A stretch of DNA of 41,111 nucleotides from a virus. A program made the translations under genes and the position numbers. Shown piece by piece: positions 7,441 through 14,124 of the stretch. Within the stretch, counting starts at the first letter, position 1, and each line of letters begins with the position of its first letter. The stretch covers positions 1 through 41,111 of IMG/VR virus record IMGVR_UViG_3300032242_001204. One strand, written 5' to 3'. The notes beneath the pieces are model-generated. The model saw nothing but the letters and a program-made list of their open reading frames with translations. It did no database searches and was not told the origin of the DNA.

Positions 7441-8138
7441 TGTTGAATATATTAAAAGAACAATTATTAAAAAATAATTTTAATGTAGAGTCGCCAGTAG
7501 ATAATGTTCTTGTTGTAAAGAATTATTTACTTGATTCTGAAATTGATTATTTTAATGATCTTATTAATTCGACTCCAGAAAAAGATTGGCTTATTGAATA
7601 TATGTCAAATTTAAAACCATTTTGTTTGGAAAAGTTTGGAAGAGATGATGTAGAAAATTTAGTTGCAGAAGGTTTATTTGAAATAACTCAAAATTGGGAA
7701 GATAAGAATTTAAATATTTCTAAACATTCAGTAACTACAGATATAACAAAAAGATTGAATGATTATATATATAAAATAGATGAAAGTATAACTCTTAATG
7801 GTTTTGGTAGCATACAAAGAATGCAAGAGGGTGTAGAGTTAAAATGTCATACTGATCAAGACACGGACCCATCAATAAAGTATGCTGCAATTATTTATTT
7901 AAATAATAATTATAATGAAGGAAAACTGTTTTTTAAAAATAAAGATTTAGAATTGAAACCAGAACCTGGGTCATTATTATTATTTCCAGGGGATGAAGAA
8001 TTTCATCATGGAGTTCGTCCAGTAGGAGAGGGCCCAATAAGATACGTTATAGTTGGTTTTATAAAAGTAATAGATTATTACAAATATGATAGACAAGGAA
8101 ACGTAATAAATAATTTAAAAGAAAGTGATAGCAAATGA
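7440..8138 (+). CDS. 2OG-Fe(II) oxygenase 4 (prolyl-4-hydroxylase type)
   Basis: 232 residues, ATG sharing a base with the preceding stop; AGGAGA about 13 bases upstream may help. Core motifs: H137-T-D139 in LKCHTDQD, then YLNNNYNEGKLFF (a divergent form of the YLNDDYEGG strand), then H190 in FHHGVRP and an arginine in PIRYVIVGF. All ligands are present. It is shorter in loops than oxygenase 3 and has more Lys/Asn codons ending in A/T. It overlaps the next gene by ATGA. The substrate is not evident; it is diverged enough from oxygenases 1 and 2 that it may act on a different residue or protein. Confidence 0.85.
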   Translation: MLNILKEQLLKNNFNVESPVDNVLVVKNYLLDSEIDYFNDLINSTPEKDWLIEYMSNLKPFCLEKFGRDDVENLVAEGLFEITQNWEDKNLNISKHSVTTDITKRLNDYIYKIDESITLNGFGSIQRMQEGVELKCHTDQDTDPSIKYAAIIYLNNNYNEGKLFFKNKDLELKPEPGSLLLFPGDEEFHHGVRPVGEGPIRYVIVGFIKVIDYYKYDRQGNVINNLKESDSK

Positions 8139-8890
8139 ATTTAAATGAAAAAAATAGACTAACAAAGGATATTGTTATCTATGAAAATTTTTTAACAAAA
8201 GATCAATGTGATTCTTTAATTAATGTTTTAGAAGAGCAAGCCAGTGCTGAAAAATTATCTTGGACCCCAATATCTTTTTATGAATCCTATTCTTCCGTAC
8301 TTCCACAAGATGGAGATTCAGAATTGGCAAAATTTAATTTGGAGCCATCTATTTTTTCTGATATTAAAAGAGGAATTATTGAAGGTATTGCATCTGTTCA
8401 TGATTTAAAGCCAGAACAGATTGTTCAAATTGGCTACCATACTCAAAAGTGGGAACCAGGAGCGTATGCAAGACTTCATTCTGACAATACAGATGAACAT
8501 GGAAATACTGGTCCATTTGAAAGAAGTAGATATGCTGGCTTCTTATATTTAAATGATGATTTTCAAGGAGGACTCCTTCAATTCCCCTCTCATGATATTA
8601 GCTTGAAGCCAAAAGTAGGAATGCTTGCCGTATTTGCGGGTGGTTTCGAAAACATGCATGAAGTAACTTTAATAGAAAAGGGAACGAGATATACACTTGG
8701 TTCTTTTTGGGATGATAGAGAAGAAGATGCCTATCCTCAAGAAATTAGAGATGTTTGGGCGGAAGAGATGAAAAAGATTCGAGATTTTCAAGCAGAAGAA
8801 AAGAAAGAATGGCAAGATTTATTAAAAGAAGGTTATAAGTTAGATAAAGATGGCAATAGATATAAAATAGAGGAGTTAGACAGTGAATAA
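8135..8890 (+). CDS. 2OG-Fe(II) oxygenase 5 with C-terminal helical extension
   Basis: 251 residues, ATGA overlap with oxygenase 4. Core motifs: H115-S-D117 in RLHSDNTDEHG, then YLNDDFQGGLLQF, then H175 in NMHEVT and an arginine in KGTRYTLGSFW. After the barrel comes an extra Glu/Lys-rich stretch of about 60 residues (EEMKKIRDFQAEEKKEW, DLLKEGYKLDKDGNRY) that the other paralogues lack and that looks helical. It could mediate oligomers or substrate docking. Its end overlaps the GTG start of the next gene by eight bases. Confidence 0.85.
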   Translation: MNLNEKNRLTKDIVIYENFLTKDQCDSLINVLEEQASAEKLSWTPISFYESYSSVLPQDGDSELAKFNLEPSIFSDIKRGIIEGIASVHDLKPEQIVQIGYHTQKWEPGAYARLHSDNTDEHGNTGPFERSRYAGFLYLNDDFQGGLLQFPSHDISLKPKVGMLAVFAGGFENMHEVTLIEKGTRYTLGSFWDDREEDAYPQEIRDVWAEEMKKIRDFQAEEKKEWQDLLKEGYKLDKDGNRYKIEELDSE

Positions 8891-9578
8891 AAATATTTTA
8901 GAAGAAAAGATTTACTATTATGAAGATGTTATTCCAGATTTTGAAAACTTCAATAAAACATTATTTGGTTTAAATGATATTGGGTCTACTGGAGAAATTA
9001 ATCTTTGGTACCCATGGACCGCATCAAATGATAAAAACTTTATTTATGGTGAAACAAAAACTTTTGATATTAACATGATTAACAGCTTGCAAGATCCTTT
9101 AAAAGAAAAAATGTTGTATATTTATAATTCTGTTGTAGATGCTTTTTATAATGTTTCTAAAGATTATGCTGAATCTTTAGGTGATTATGATGAACCTAGA
9201 CTATTCCCAACATTTAATATAAAAAAATACTATAGCGGGATATCAATGGGTTCTCATTTTGATCAATTAGATGGAGATCAGACTTTAAGATATTCTTTAG
9301 TTATGTATTTAAATGATGACTGCGAAGGCGGAGAAATTTCTTTTAGTATTGTGGATTATGATGGAGTAAATCAGAAACCCTCAACCCCAATGGATTACGA
9401 AGAAGCATTAAAAAATAAAACATTTGATGTTGGGATAAAACCAAAAGCAAATAGTGTTATTATTTTTCCATCTTCTGCTCCATATTTTCACACTGCTCAT
9501 ACCGTAAAAACTGGTTTTAAATATATGGTACCAGGACATTGGATTCATAACAATATGGAATTCCATAAAGGTATGTAG
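8883..9578 (+). CDS. 2OG-Fe(II) oxygenase 6 (prolyl-4-hydroxylase type)
   Basis: 231 residues with GTG start inside the end of oxygenase 5. Core motifs: H125-F-D127 in GSHFDQLDGD, then YLNDDCEGGEISF, then a longer insertion (about 30 residues, NQKPSTPMDYEEALKNK) before KPKANSVIIFPSS, then the distal histidine in YFHTAHTV (H203 or H206) and a lysine in GFKYMVPGHW. The key residues are kept although the spacing between halves is unusual. It is the last of six oxygenases and is followed six bases later by a dehydrogenase gene. Confidence 0.83.
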   Translation: MNKNILEEKIYYYEDVIPDFENFNKTLFGLNDIGSTGEINLWYPWTASNDKNFIYGETKTFDINMINSLQDPLKEKMLYIYNSVVDAFYNVSKDYAESLGDYDEPRLFPTFNIKKYYSGISMGSHFDQLDGDQTLRYSLVMYLNDDCEGGEISFSIVDYDGVNQKPSTPMDYEEALKNKTFDVGIKPKANSVIIFPSSAPYFHTAHTVKTGFKYMVPGHWIHNNMEFHKGM

Positions 9579-9584
9579 TATACA

Positions 9585-10253
9585 TTGAAAACAGCTATAG
9601 TAACTGGAGCAAGTAGAGGTGTAGGAAAAGCCACAGTCAAATTGTTAGAGCAAAATAATTATAAGGTTATTGCATTATCTAGAAATTTAGAAGCGATGAA
9701 AGAGTTGCAATCTGATAATGTTGAAATTAATCAAGTAGATATAACAAATGCCAATCAAATAAAAGAGTTCTTTAATAAGTATAAAGATATTTCTTTGGAT
9801 CTTTTAGTTAATAATGCTGGAGGCGGAGCTGGTCCCACTTTTATTATTAATGAAACTATGGAAAATTTTAGAATGGCTTACGATATAAATGTATCTGGTC
9901 CAATGTACTTATCTCAACTATTTGTTCCGTGCATGAAAAAGTCTGACTCCGCAACAATTATTTTTATTACATCATTGTGTGGCAAAATACCTTTTAGAGG
10001 TGGCGGGAATTATTCAAACGCAAAGCGTGGTCAGATGGCTTTGATAGATACAATGCGTATGGAATTTCCAGAATATGGGATTAAGATAAGTGAGATCTGC
10101 CCTGGTTCTATAGATACAGGAATAGAAAAAAAAGATAATGCGATATCTGCTGAAGATATGGCAGAGGCAATAAGATGGGTAGCATCTATGCCAAAAACAG
10201 TTAATATAAATCATATTGAAATAAGTCATATTTATAATGGAAAGTTTATTTAA
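9585..10253 (+). CDS. Short-chain dehydrogenase/reductase (SDR)
   Basis: 222 residues with TTG start and no clear Shine-Dalgarno, so probably coupled to the gene before. Classical SDR signs: TGASRGVGKA (residues 7-16) for NAD(P) binding, LLVNNAGGG, then the catalytic serine in ITSLCG and the YSNAK (YxxxK) pair. PGSIDTG after it is the usual PG motif. The short C-terminus fits a minimal SDR. It would reduce or oxidise a carbonyl/alcohol using NAD(P)H. Its position at the end of the oxygenase cassette suggests that it acts on a hydroxylated product or on a sugar, but nothing in the sequence fixes the substrate. Confidence 0.85.
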   Translation: MKTAIVTGASRGVGKATVKLLEQNNYKVIALSRNLEAMKELQSDNVEINQVDITNANQIKEFFNKYKDISLDLLVNNAGGGAGPTFIINETMENFRMAYDINVSGPMYLSQLFVPCMKKSDSATIIFITSLCGKIPFRGGGNYSNAKRGQMALIDTMRMEFPEYGIKISEICPGSIDTGIEKKDNAISAEDMAEAIRWVASMPKTVNINHIEISHIYNGKFI

Positions 10254-10256
10254 TAA

Positions 10257-10466
10257 ATGGTTAGAAAACTAATAACTGGAAATGAAGTTCAGGAATTTAA
10301 TGAGGCTGTTGATTTAACTATACACACAAAATGTCCAGAAAAATGGCTTTTAATTGATCTTGAAACGGGTCAAGAATATATGGGTTCAGCCAAGCCCAAC
10401 TTATATGGAAAGTGGAAGAGGATAAAAGATGCTGTTAATACTAAAAAAAATGATGTGTGGGATTAA
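10257..10466 (+). CDS. Small hypothetical protein (69 aa)
   Basis: Starts three bases after the SDR stop. The second half reads EKWLLIDLETGQEYMGSA and GKWKRI, a pattern I associate with small phage proteins of unknown role. No membrane segment or metal site. It is likely co-translated with the dehydrogenase and overlaps the small Cys-rich gene that follows. I do not recognise a function. Confidence 0.55.
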   Translation: MVRKLITGNEVQEFNEAVDLTIHTKCPEKWLLIDLETGQEYMGSAKPNLYGKWKRIKDAVNTKKNDVWD

Positions 10467-10563
10467 AGGTCATACCTTAAAAATGGCTGGCTCATGTCCA
10501 TTTACTGGTAAAACATATAATTATTGCGACAGATGTACTCAAATGTTTCCCATTGTTGGTTAA
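10450..10563 (+). CDS. Small Cys-rich zinc-ribbon-like protein (37 aa)
   Basis: A short open frame, ATGATGTGTGGG..., that overlaps the preceding gene by 17 bases. The product contains CGIKGH, then SCPFTGKTY, then CDRC, giving a C/H...C...CxxC arrangement typical of small zinc-binding phage proteins (DUF1660-like style). It is too short to be sure of, but the ordered Cys/His spacing and the lack of any other gene in the 150-bp gap support it. The role is unknown. Confidence 0.55.
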   Translation: MMCGIKGHTLKMAGSCPFTGKTYNYCDRCTQMFPIVG

Positions 10564-10598
10564 TTTAAGTACACAATATTCGCTACAGATAAAGAAAG

Positions 10599-10607
10599 TG
10601 GTAAAAT
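10599..10607 (+). promoter_or_regulatory. Extended -10 promoter TGGTAAAAT before the head genes
   Basis: TGG-TAAAAT is followed by eight bases and then the ATG at 10616. No Shine-Dalgarno lies between them, so the transcript is probably leaderless or nearly so. It fits the group of TGn-TATAAT sites in this window and would drive the head operon. Confidence 0.45.
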
Positions 10608-10615
10608 AGACTCAT

Positions 10616-10945
10616 ATGAAAATTACACCTGTTGAAGAAGTTAATTATGGAACCTACCTCTGGCAGATGCCAGATGGCAAATTAGTATCTGATGAAGATG
10701 GTAATTTTATGTGTATTTATGCAATTAAGGGTGATGTAAAAAAGATTACAGAACTTAGAAACTTTGCCAAGTCTTATGGCGTTGAGGATGGGGAACCAGT
10801 ATGGTTCTCTGGACACCGCCCAGTTTCTGCCGAAGAGTACGATAATCAGAAGCAGAGAATGGACTGGGGATTAGTTGCAGACGAATGGGACATCCCAGCT
10901 CTAAAAGAAGATTTAGAGCAAAAGAAAAAAATGGGGATTATTTAA
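10616..10945 (+). CDS. Hypothetical protein preceding portal (109 aa)
   Basis: An acidic small protein beginning MKITPVEEVNYGTYLWQMPDG, with KLVSDEDGNFM, RNFAKSYGVEDGEPVWFSGHRPVS and a helical Lys/Glu-rich C-terminus. Its stop is directly followed by the portal start (TAA-ATG), so translation is coupled. Similar small proteins sit just before portal genes in other phages, but I know no function for them. No signal peptide, membrane segment or catalytic motif is visible. It may be a head-assembly accessory. Confidence 0.65.
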   Translation: MKITPVEEVNYGTYLWQMPDGKLVSDEDGNFMCIYAIKGDVKKITELRNFAKSYGVEDGEPVWFSGHRPVSAEEYDNQKQRMDWGLVADEWDIPALKEDLEQKKKMGII

Positions 10946-12526
10946 ATGGAACACAGAGCTACAGTAGTAGATGATAACGATGATTTTGCTAAAGGTTATT
11001 CTCTTGAAATTGAAGGAGCAGCTTTAGGCACTTCTCCACGTGAATTGCAGGAGACAGATTTTGATGACCCGTTTTTGGCAAAGGCTGAAGACCTTTTAAA
11101 AATTGAAAACCTTAACCCAAACTTTAGACGAAACGCTTCTCGTAAATTAAATAAATCTTATACTGGTTTAGATGACGCTAAATCAAAAAAGCTTGATCCG
11201 CTAGATTTAACTGGATATTCATTATTCCAGATCGTACAACCACCTTATAACGTTATGTACCTTGCTCAGCTTTATGATGTTTCCCCTTATCACCACGCAG
11301 CAATTGATGCTAAGGTTGCAAATACAGTTGGCCTTGGATATAAATTTGTAGAGACCCAAAAAGTTTTAGACAAGCTAGAAGATGCTTCAGAAAATGAACC
11401 AGCACTAGAAAAAGTTAGAAGAAAAGTTTCTCGTGCCAGAGTAATGATGAGGGATAAGGTTGAAAGCCTAAACTCAGATGATTCATTTGAAGAGGTCCTG
11501 CGCAAGGTTTACAAAGACCTAGAAACAACTGGAAATGGCTATCTTGAAGTAGGTAGAACATCTGCTGGAGAGATTGGTTACGTAGGCCATATACCTGCCA
11601 TTACAATGCGTATAAGACGTCATAGAGACGGTTTCGTGCAGGTAGTATACAACCGCTATACCTATTTCAGAAACTTTGGCGACACGACCACACAGGACCA
11701 AATAGGCACAGATCCACGTCCTAACGAAGTTATTCATTTTAAGAAGTACACACCAACAAATACCTATTATGGCGTTCCAGATATTTTGTCTGCTAAAAAT
11801 GCAGTTGCTGGTGATGAGTTTGCTTCCCGTTATAATTTAGATTATTTTGAAAATAAAGCTGTACCACGATATATCATTACAACCAAGGGTGCACGTCTTA
11901 ATGCTGATTCCGAAAGAAAGCTTTTAGAGTTTTTCCAGATAGGTCTTAAAGGCAGAAATCACAGAACCCTTTATATTCCTCTTCCAGCAGATAACGATGC
12001 AGCCCGTGTAGAATTTAATATGGAGCCAATTGAGGCGGGAATACAAGATTCATCCTTCAGCAATTATGCCATAGAAAATAGAGATCGTATTCTTATTTCC
12101 CATAGAACTCCATTATCTAAAATAGGTAATGGAACCCCTAGCCCATTAGACGATAAGATATTTAAAGAGCAGGTCACAAGACCAGCACAGGATGCATTAG
12201 AAATTCAAATTAATAAAATTATTAAAGAATTTACTGATATGTTTAAATTCAAGTTTGAAGAACTTACTCTTACTGATGAATTGGCACAAGCTCAAATTGA
12301 TCAAATCTACCTTACAACTCAGGTATTGAAGCCAAATGAAGTTAGAATGAGATTGGGTATGAATCCAATTGATTCTGGCGATGAAGTATTTGATCCAGCA
12401 GCCAAAGCTGCAGAAATCCAAGCTCAAACTATGGATTCAAGAGCAAGAGATAAGACCAGAAATGCAGCCCCAGAAGAGGCGGTCAGCGGTAGAGCCAGAA
12501 AAGGCGAAGGCAGAAAAGTAAAATAA
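10946..12526 (+). CDS. Portal protein (HK97/PBSX type)
   Basis: 526 residues. The portal is the 12-fold ring at the head vertex through which DNA is packaged and ejected. Recognisable parts are LFQIVQPPYNVMYLAQLYD near residue 92, the following HHAAIDAKVANTVGLGY helix, the clip/stem region with NEVIHFKKYTPTNTYYG and GVPDILSAKNA, and YFENKAVPRYIITTKG near residue 300, all characteristic of PBSX-family portals. The C-terminus is basic and disordered (RARKGEGRKVK). Length fits the family. It starts immediately after the small gene before it. The terminase expected upstream is not here. Confidence 0.93.
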   Translation: MEHRATVVDDNDDFAKGYSLEIEGAALGTSPRELQETDFDDPFLAKAEDLLKIENLNPNFRRNASRKLNKSYTGLDDAKSKKLDPLDLTGYSLFQIVQPPYNVMYLAQLYDVSPYHHAAIDAKVANTVGLGYKFVETQKVLDKLEDASENEPALEKVRRKVSRARVMMRDKVESLNSDDSFEEVLRKVYKDLETTGNGYLEVGRTSAGEIGYVGHIPAITMRIRRHRDGFVQVVYNRYTYFRNFGDTTTQDQIGTDPRPNEVIHFKKYTPTNTYYGVPDILSAKNAVAGDEFASRYNLDYFENKAVPRYIITTKGARLNADSERKLLEFFQIGLKGRNHRTLYIPLPADNDAARVEFNMEPIEAGIQDSSFSNYAIENRDRILISHRTPLSKIGNGTPSPLDDKIFKEQVTRPAQDALEIQINKIIKEFTDMFKFKFEELTLTDELAQAQIDQIYLTTQVLKPNEVRMRLGMNPIDSGDEVFDPAAKAAEIQAQTMDSRARDKTRNAAPEEAVSGRARKGEGRKVK

Positions 12527-12560
12527 TACACTAGAATTATTTTGCCTTTATACTACACAC

Positions 12561-12569
12561 TGATATTAT
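12561..12569 (+). promoter_or_regulatory. Extended -10-like site TGATATTAT
   Basis: TGA-TATTAT lies in the 53-bp gap between portal and protease, ten bases before the protease ATG. No Shine-Dalgarno precedes that ATG (AACTTAGA only), so a short-leader transcript is plausible. One mismatch to TATAAT lowers confidence. Confidence 0.35.
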
Positions 12570-12579
12570 TTAACTTAGA

Positions 12580-14091
12580 ATGAACATTCAAAAAGTACAA
12601 TGGAATAATAGCCAATCTACAGTCAATATGTCCTTCCCTATCACCAAGGTAGATAAGGAAAAAAGAACTGTCTCTGGATTTGCAACATTAGATAATATTG
12701 ATCGCCATGGCGACATTGTAACAGCAGAAGCATCAGAAAAAGCATTTGCACGTTTTAGAGGAAACCTCCGTGAGATGCATGCCCCAATTGCTGTAGGTAA
12801 AGTTCTATCATTCCATCCAGAAGATTATCTTGACAAAGAGTCTGGAAAAACTTATAAAGGTATTTATGTACAGGCCTATGTTTCTAAGGGAGCACAGGAC
12901 ACTTGGGAAAAAGTTCTTGACGGAACTATGACTGGATTCTCAATCGGTGGCAATATTGTTCAGTCTTCATTTGAGCCAGGAGATAAAGAAGAAAATCGTG
13001 TTATTAAAGAATACGATCTTATGGAACTTTCATTAGTTGATTCCCCAGCAAACCCACTTGCTAGCATTTTTTCTATTCAGAAGAATGTTGATGGTTCTTC
13101 ATTTATGAAGGGTATGGCAGCAGATACTAAAATTGAAAATGTTTATTGGTGCAAGAAAGATCAGATCGCATCTTCAACAATTGCATCTTCAAAAGATTGC
13201 GTTATCTGCGGTACAGGAATGGATAACGTTGGTTGGATAGAATCTTCAGAAACTGAAAAGGGATTGGCAATTAGCAAAGTTGTTGATTCTTATTTTAAAA
13301 AAGATGATGCTCCAGGCCCAGATCACTCCGCTACAACACAAGATGGCGATGCAGGAACTGTAAATTCAAAAGAAACAATTAATCTTTATCCAGAGCAAAA
13401 TAAAGCTAAACAAAGACTGAGAAGAAAACTCAAGAAAAAAACAATTAAGAAGTCTGATTCAATAAATGATTCAGAGTATGCTAATGAAGGAGGTAATAAA
13501 ATGGCAGACGAAACAAATAATGACGCAGTAGCAGATGCAATTGAACAGATTGTAGAAGCAGCAGAAGAGGCAATTGATGCAATTGTAAATTCAGCAGCTG
13601 ATGTCGAAACTCCAGCAGATGCTCCAGCAGCAGATGCACCAGCTACAGAGGAAGCTCCAGTAGCAGCAGATGCACCAGCAGAAGCTCCAGCAGAAGAAGC
13701 CGTAGAGAAGTCGGTCACAAGCGCAGAGGCAACAGAACCCTTTGCAAAGATGTTGACAGAAATGCGCAACCTCTTCAGCGAAGCAGTAGAACAGAATTCT
13801 GCAGACACAGAAGCAAAAATCCAAAAGTCAGTAGATACAGTAGAGGCAGCACGTGCCGAATACATGAGTGCCGTAGAAGGCATGAAGAAGGATCTTACAG
13901 ATCTAACTAATAACATCTCTGATTTCTTCAAAAGATTTGAAGAGCTAGAAAAGCGTTTTGGTGCTTACGAAAGTGATACTGCAGTACAAAAGTCCATTGG
14001 TGAAGTCGAAAACTCGCCAAGGGGTACTAGACTCCAAAAAAATATGGAGTTCGATTGGCAAGGATCCTTCCTCGGTTCCGCAAATCTATAA
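12580..14091 (+). CDS. XkdF-like prohead protease fused to scaffold domain
   Basis: 503 residues. Residues 15-170 are a capsid-maturation serine protease of the XkdF type: VDKEKRTVSGFATLDNIDRHGDIV, the catalytic histidine in REMHAPIAVGK, the nucleophile serine in MTGFSIGG, and LMELSLVDSPANPLA. Residues about 188-226 hold YWCKKDQ, then CVICGTGMDNVGWIE, a Cys cluster that may bind zinc. From residue 308 the protein is an Ala/Glu/Pro-rich stretch and then a coiled coil, as expected of a scaffold. It sits just before the capsid gene. A strong internal start at 13501 probably yields the scaffold alone. The protease would process the scaffold during prohead maturation. Confidence 0.88.
   Translation: MNIQKVQWNNSQSTVNMSFPITKVDKEKRTVSGFATLDNIDRHGDIVTAEASEKAFARFRGNLREMHAPIAVGKVLSFHPEDYLDKESGKTYKGIYVQAYVSKGAQDTWEKVLDGTMTGFSIGGNIVQSSFEPGDKEENRVIKEYDLMELSLVDSPANPLASIFSIQKNVDGSSFMKGMAADTKIENVYWCKKDQIASSTIASSKDCVICGTGMDNVGWIESSETEKGLAISKVVDSYFKKDDAPGPDHSATTQDGDAGTVNSKETINLYPEQNKAKQRLRRKLKKKTIKKSDSINDSEYANEGGNKMADETNNDAVADAIEQIVEAAEEAIDAIVNSAADVETPADAPAADAPATEEAPVAADAPAEAPAEEAVEKSVTSAEATEPFAKMLTEMRNLFSEAVEQNSADTEAKIQKSVDTVEAARAEYMSAVEGMKKDLTDLTNNISDFFKRFEELEKRFGAYESDTAVQKSIGEVENSPRGTRLQKNMEFDWQGSFLGSANL
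13487..13494 (+). promoter_or_regulatory. Strong internal Shine-Dalgarno AAGGAGGT
   Basis: A perfect AAGGAGGT six bases before an in-frame ATG at 13501, inside the protease gene. It is the best ribosome-binding site I see in the window and has no reason to exist unless it is used. Confidence 0.8.
13501..14091 (+). CDS. Nested capsid scaffold protein (internal start)
   Basis: In frame with the protease gene and sharing its stop, this 196-residue product starts MADETNNDAVADAIEQIVEA. It comprises an acidic Ala-rich helix, a Pro/Ala/Glu linker (ADAPAADAPATEEAPVAADA) and a coiled-coil C-terminus (SVDTVEAARAEYMSAVEGM, DFFKRFEELEKRF). This matches the layout of nested protease/scaffold genes such as lambda C/Nu3, where the scaffold is made in excess from an internal start. 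The ribosome site at 13487 supports it. The scaffold would template capsid assembly and be removed by the protease. Confidence 0.75.
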   Translation: MADETNNDAVADAIEQIVEAAEEAIDAIVNSAADVETPADAPAADAPATEEAPVAADAPAEAPAEEAVEKSVTSAEATEPFAKMLTEMRNLFSEAVEQNSADTEAKIQKSVDTVEAARAEYMSAVEGMKKDLTDLTNNISDFFKRFEELEKRFGAYESDTAVQKSIGEVENSPRGTRLQKNMEFDWQGSFLGSANL

Positions 14092-14106
14092 AAATCAACA
14101 AATACA

Positions 14107-14124
14107 AAGGTGGTGAAATAAAAA
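14107..14124 (+). promoter_or_regulatory. Capsid gene ribosome-binding leader
   Basis: AAGGTGGTGAAATAAAAA directly before the capsid ATG. The same 18 bases plus the ATG recur exactly before the tail-tube gene at 18459-18479. The purine-rich core AAGGTGGTGA would pair with 16S rRNA, and the A-rich spacer is unstructured, so it looks tuned for high translation. Confidence 0.7.

Noticed and set aside
12521-12542. Weak hairpin AAATAAT...ATTATTT after the portal gene
   Set aside because: Only seven A/T pairs; too weak to call a terminator.
13386-13931. Long minus-strand frame opposite the scaffold region
   Set aside because: Mirror of the Ala/Glu/Pro codons of the scaffold; Ser/Ala-rich with no motif.
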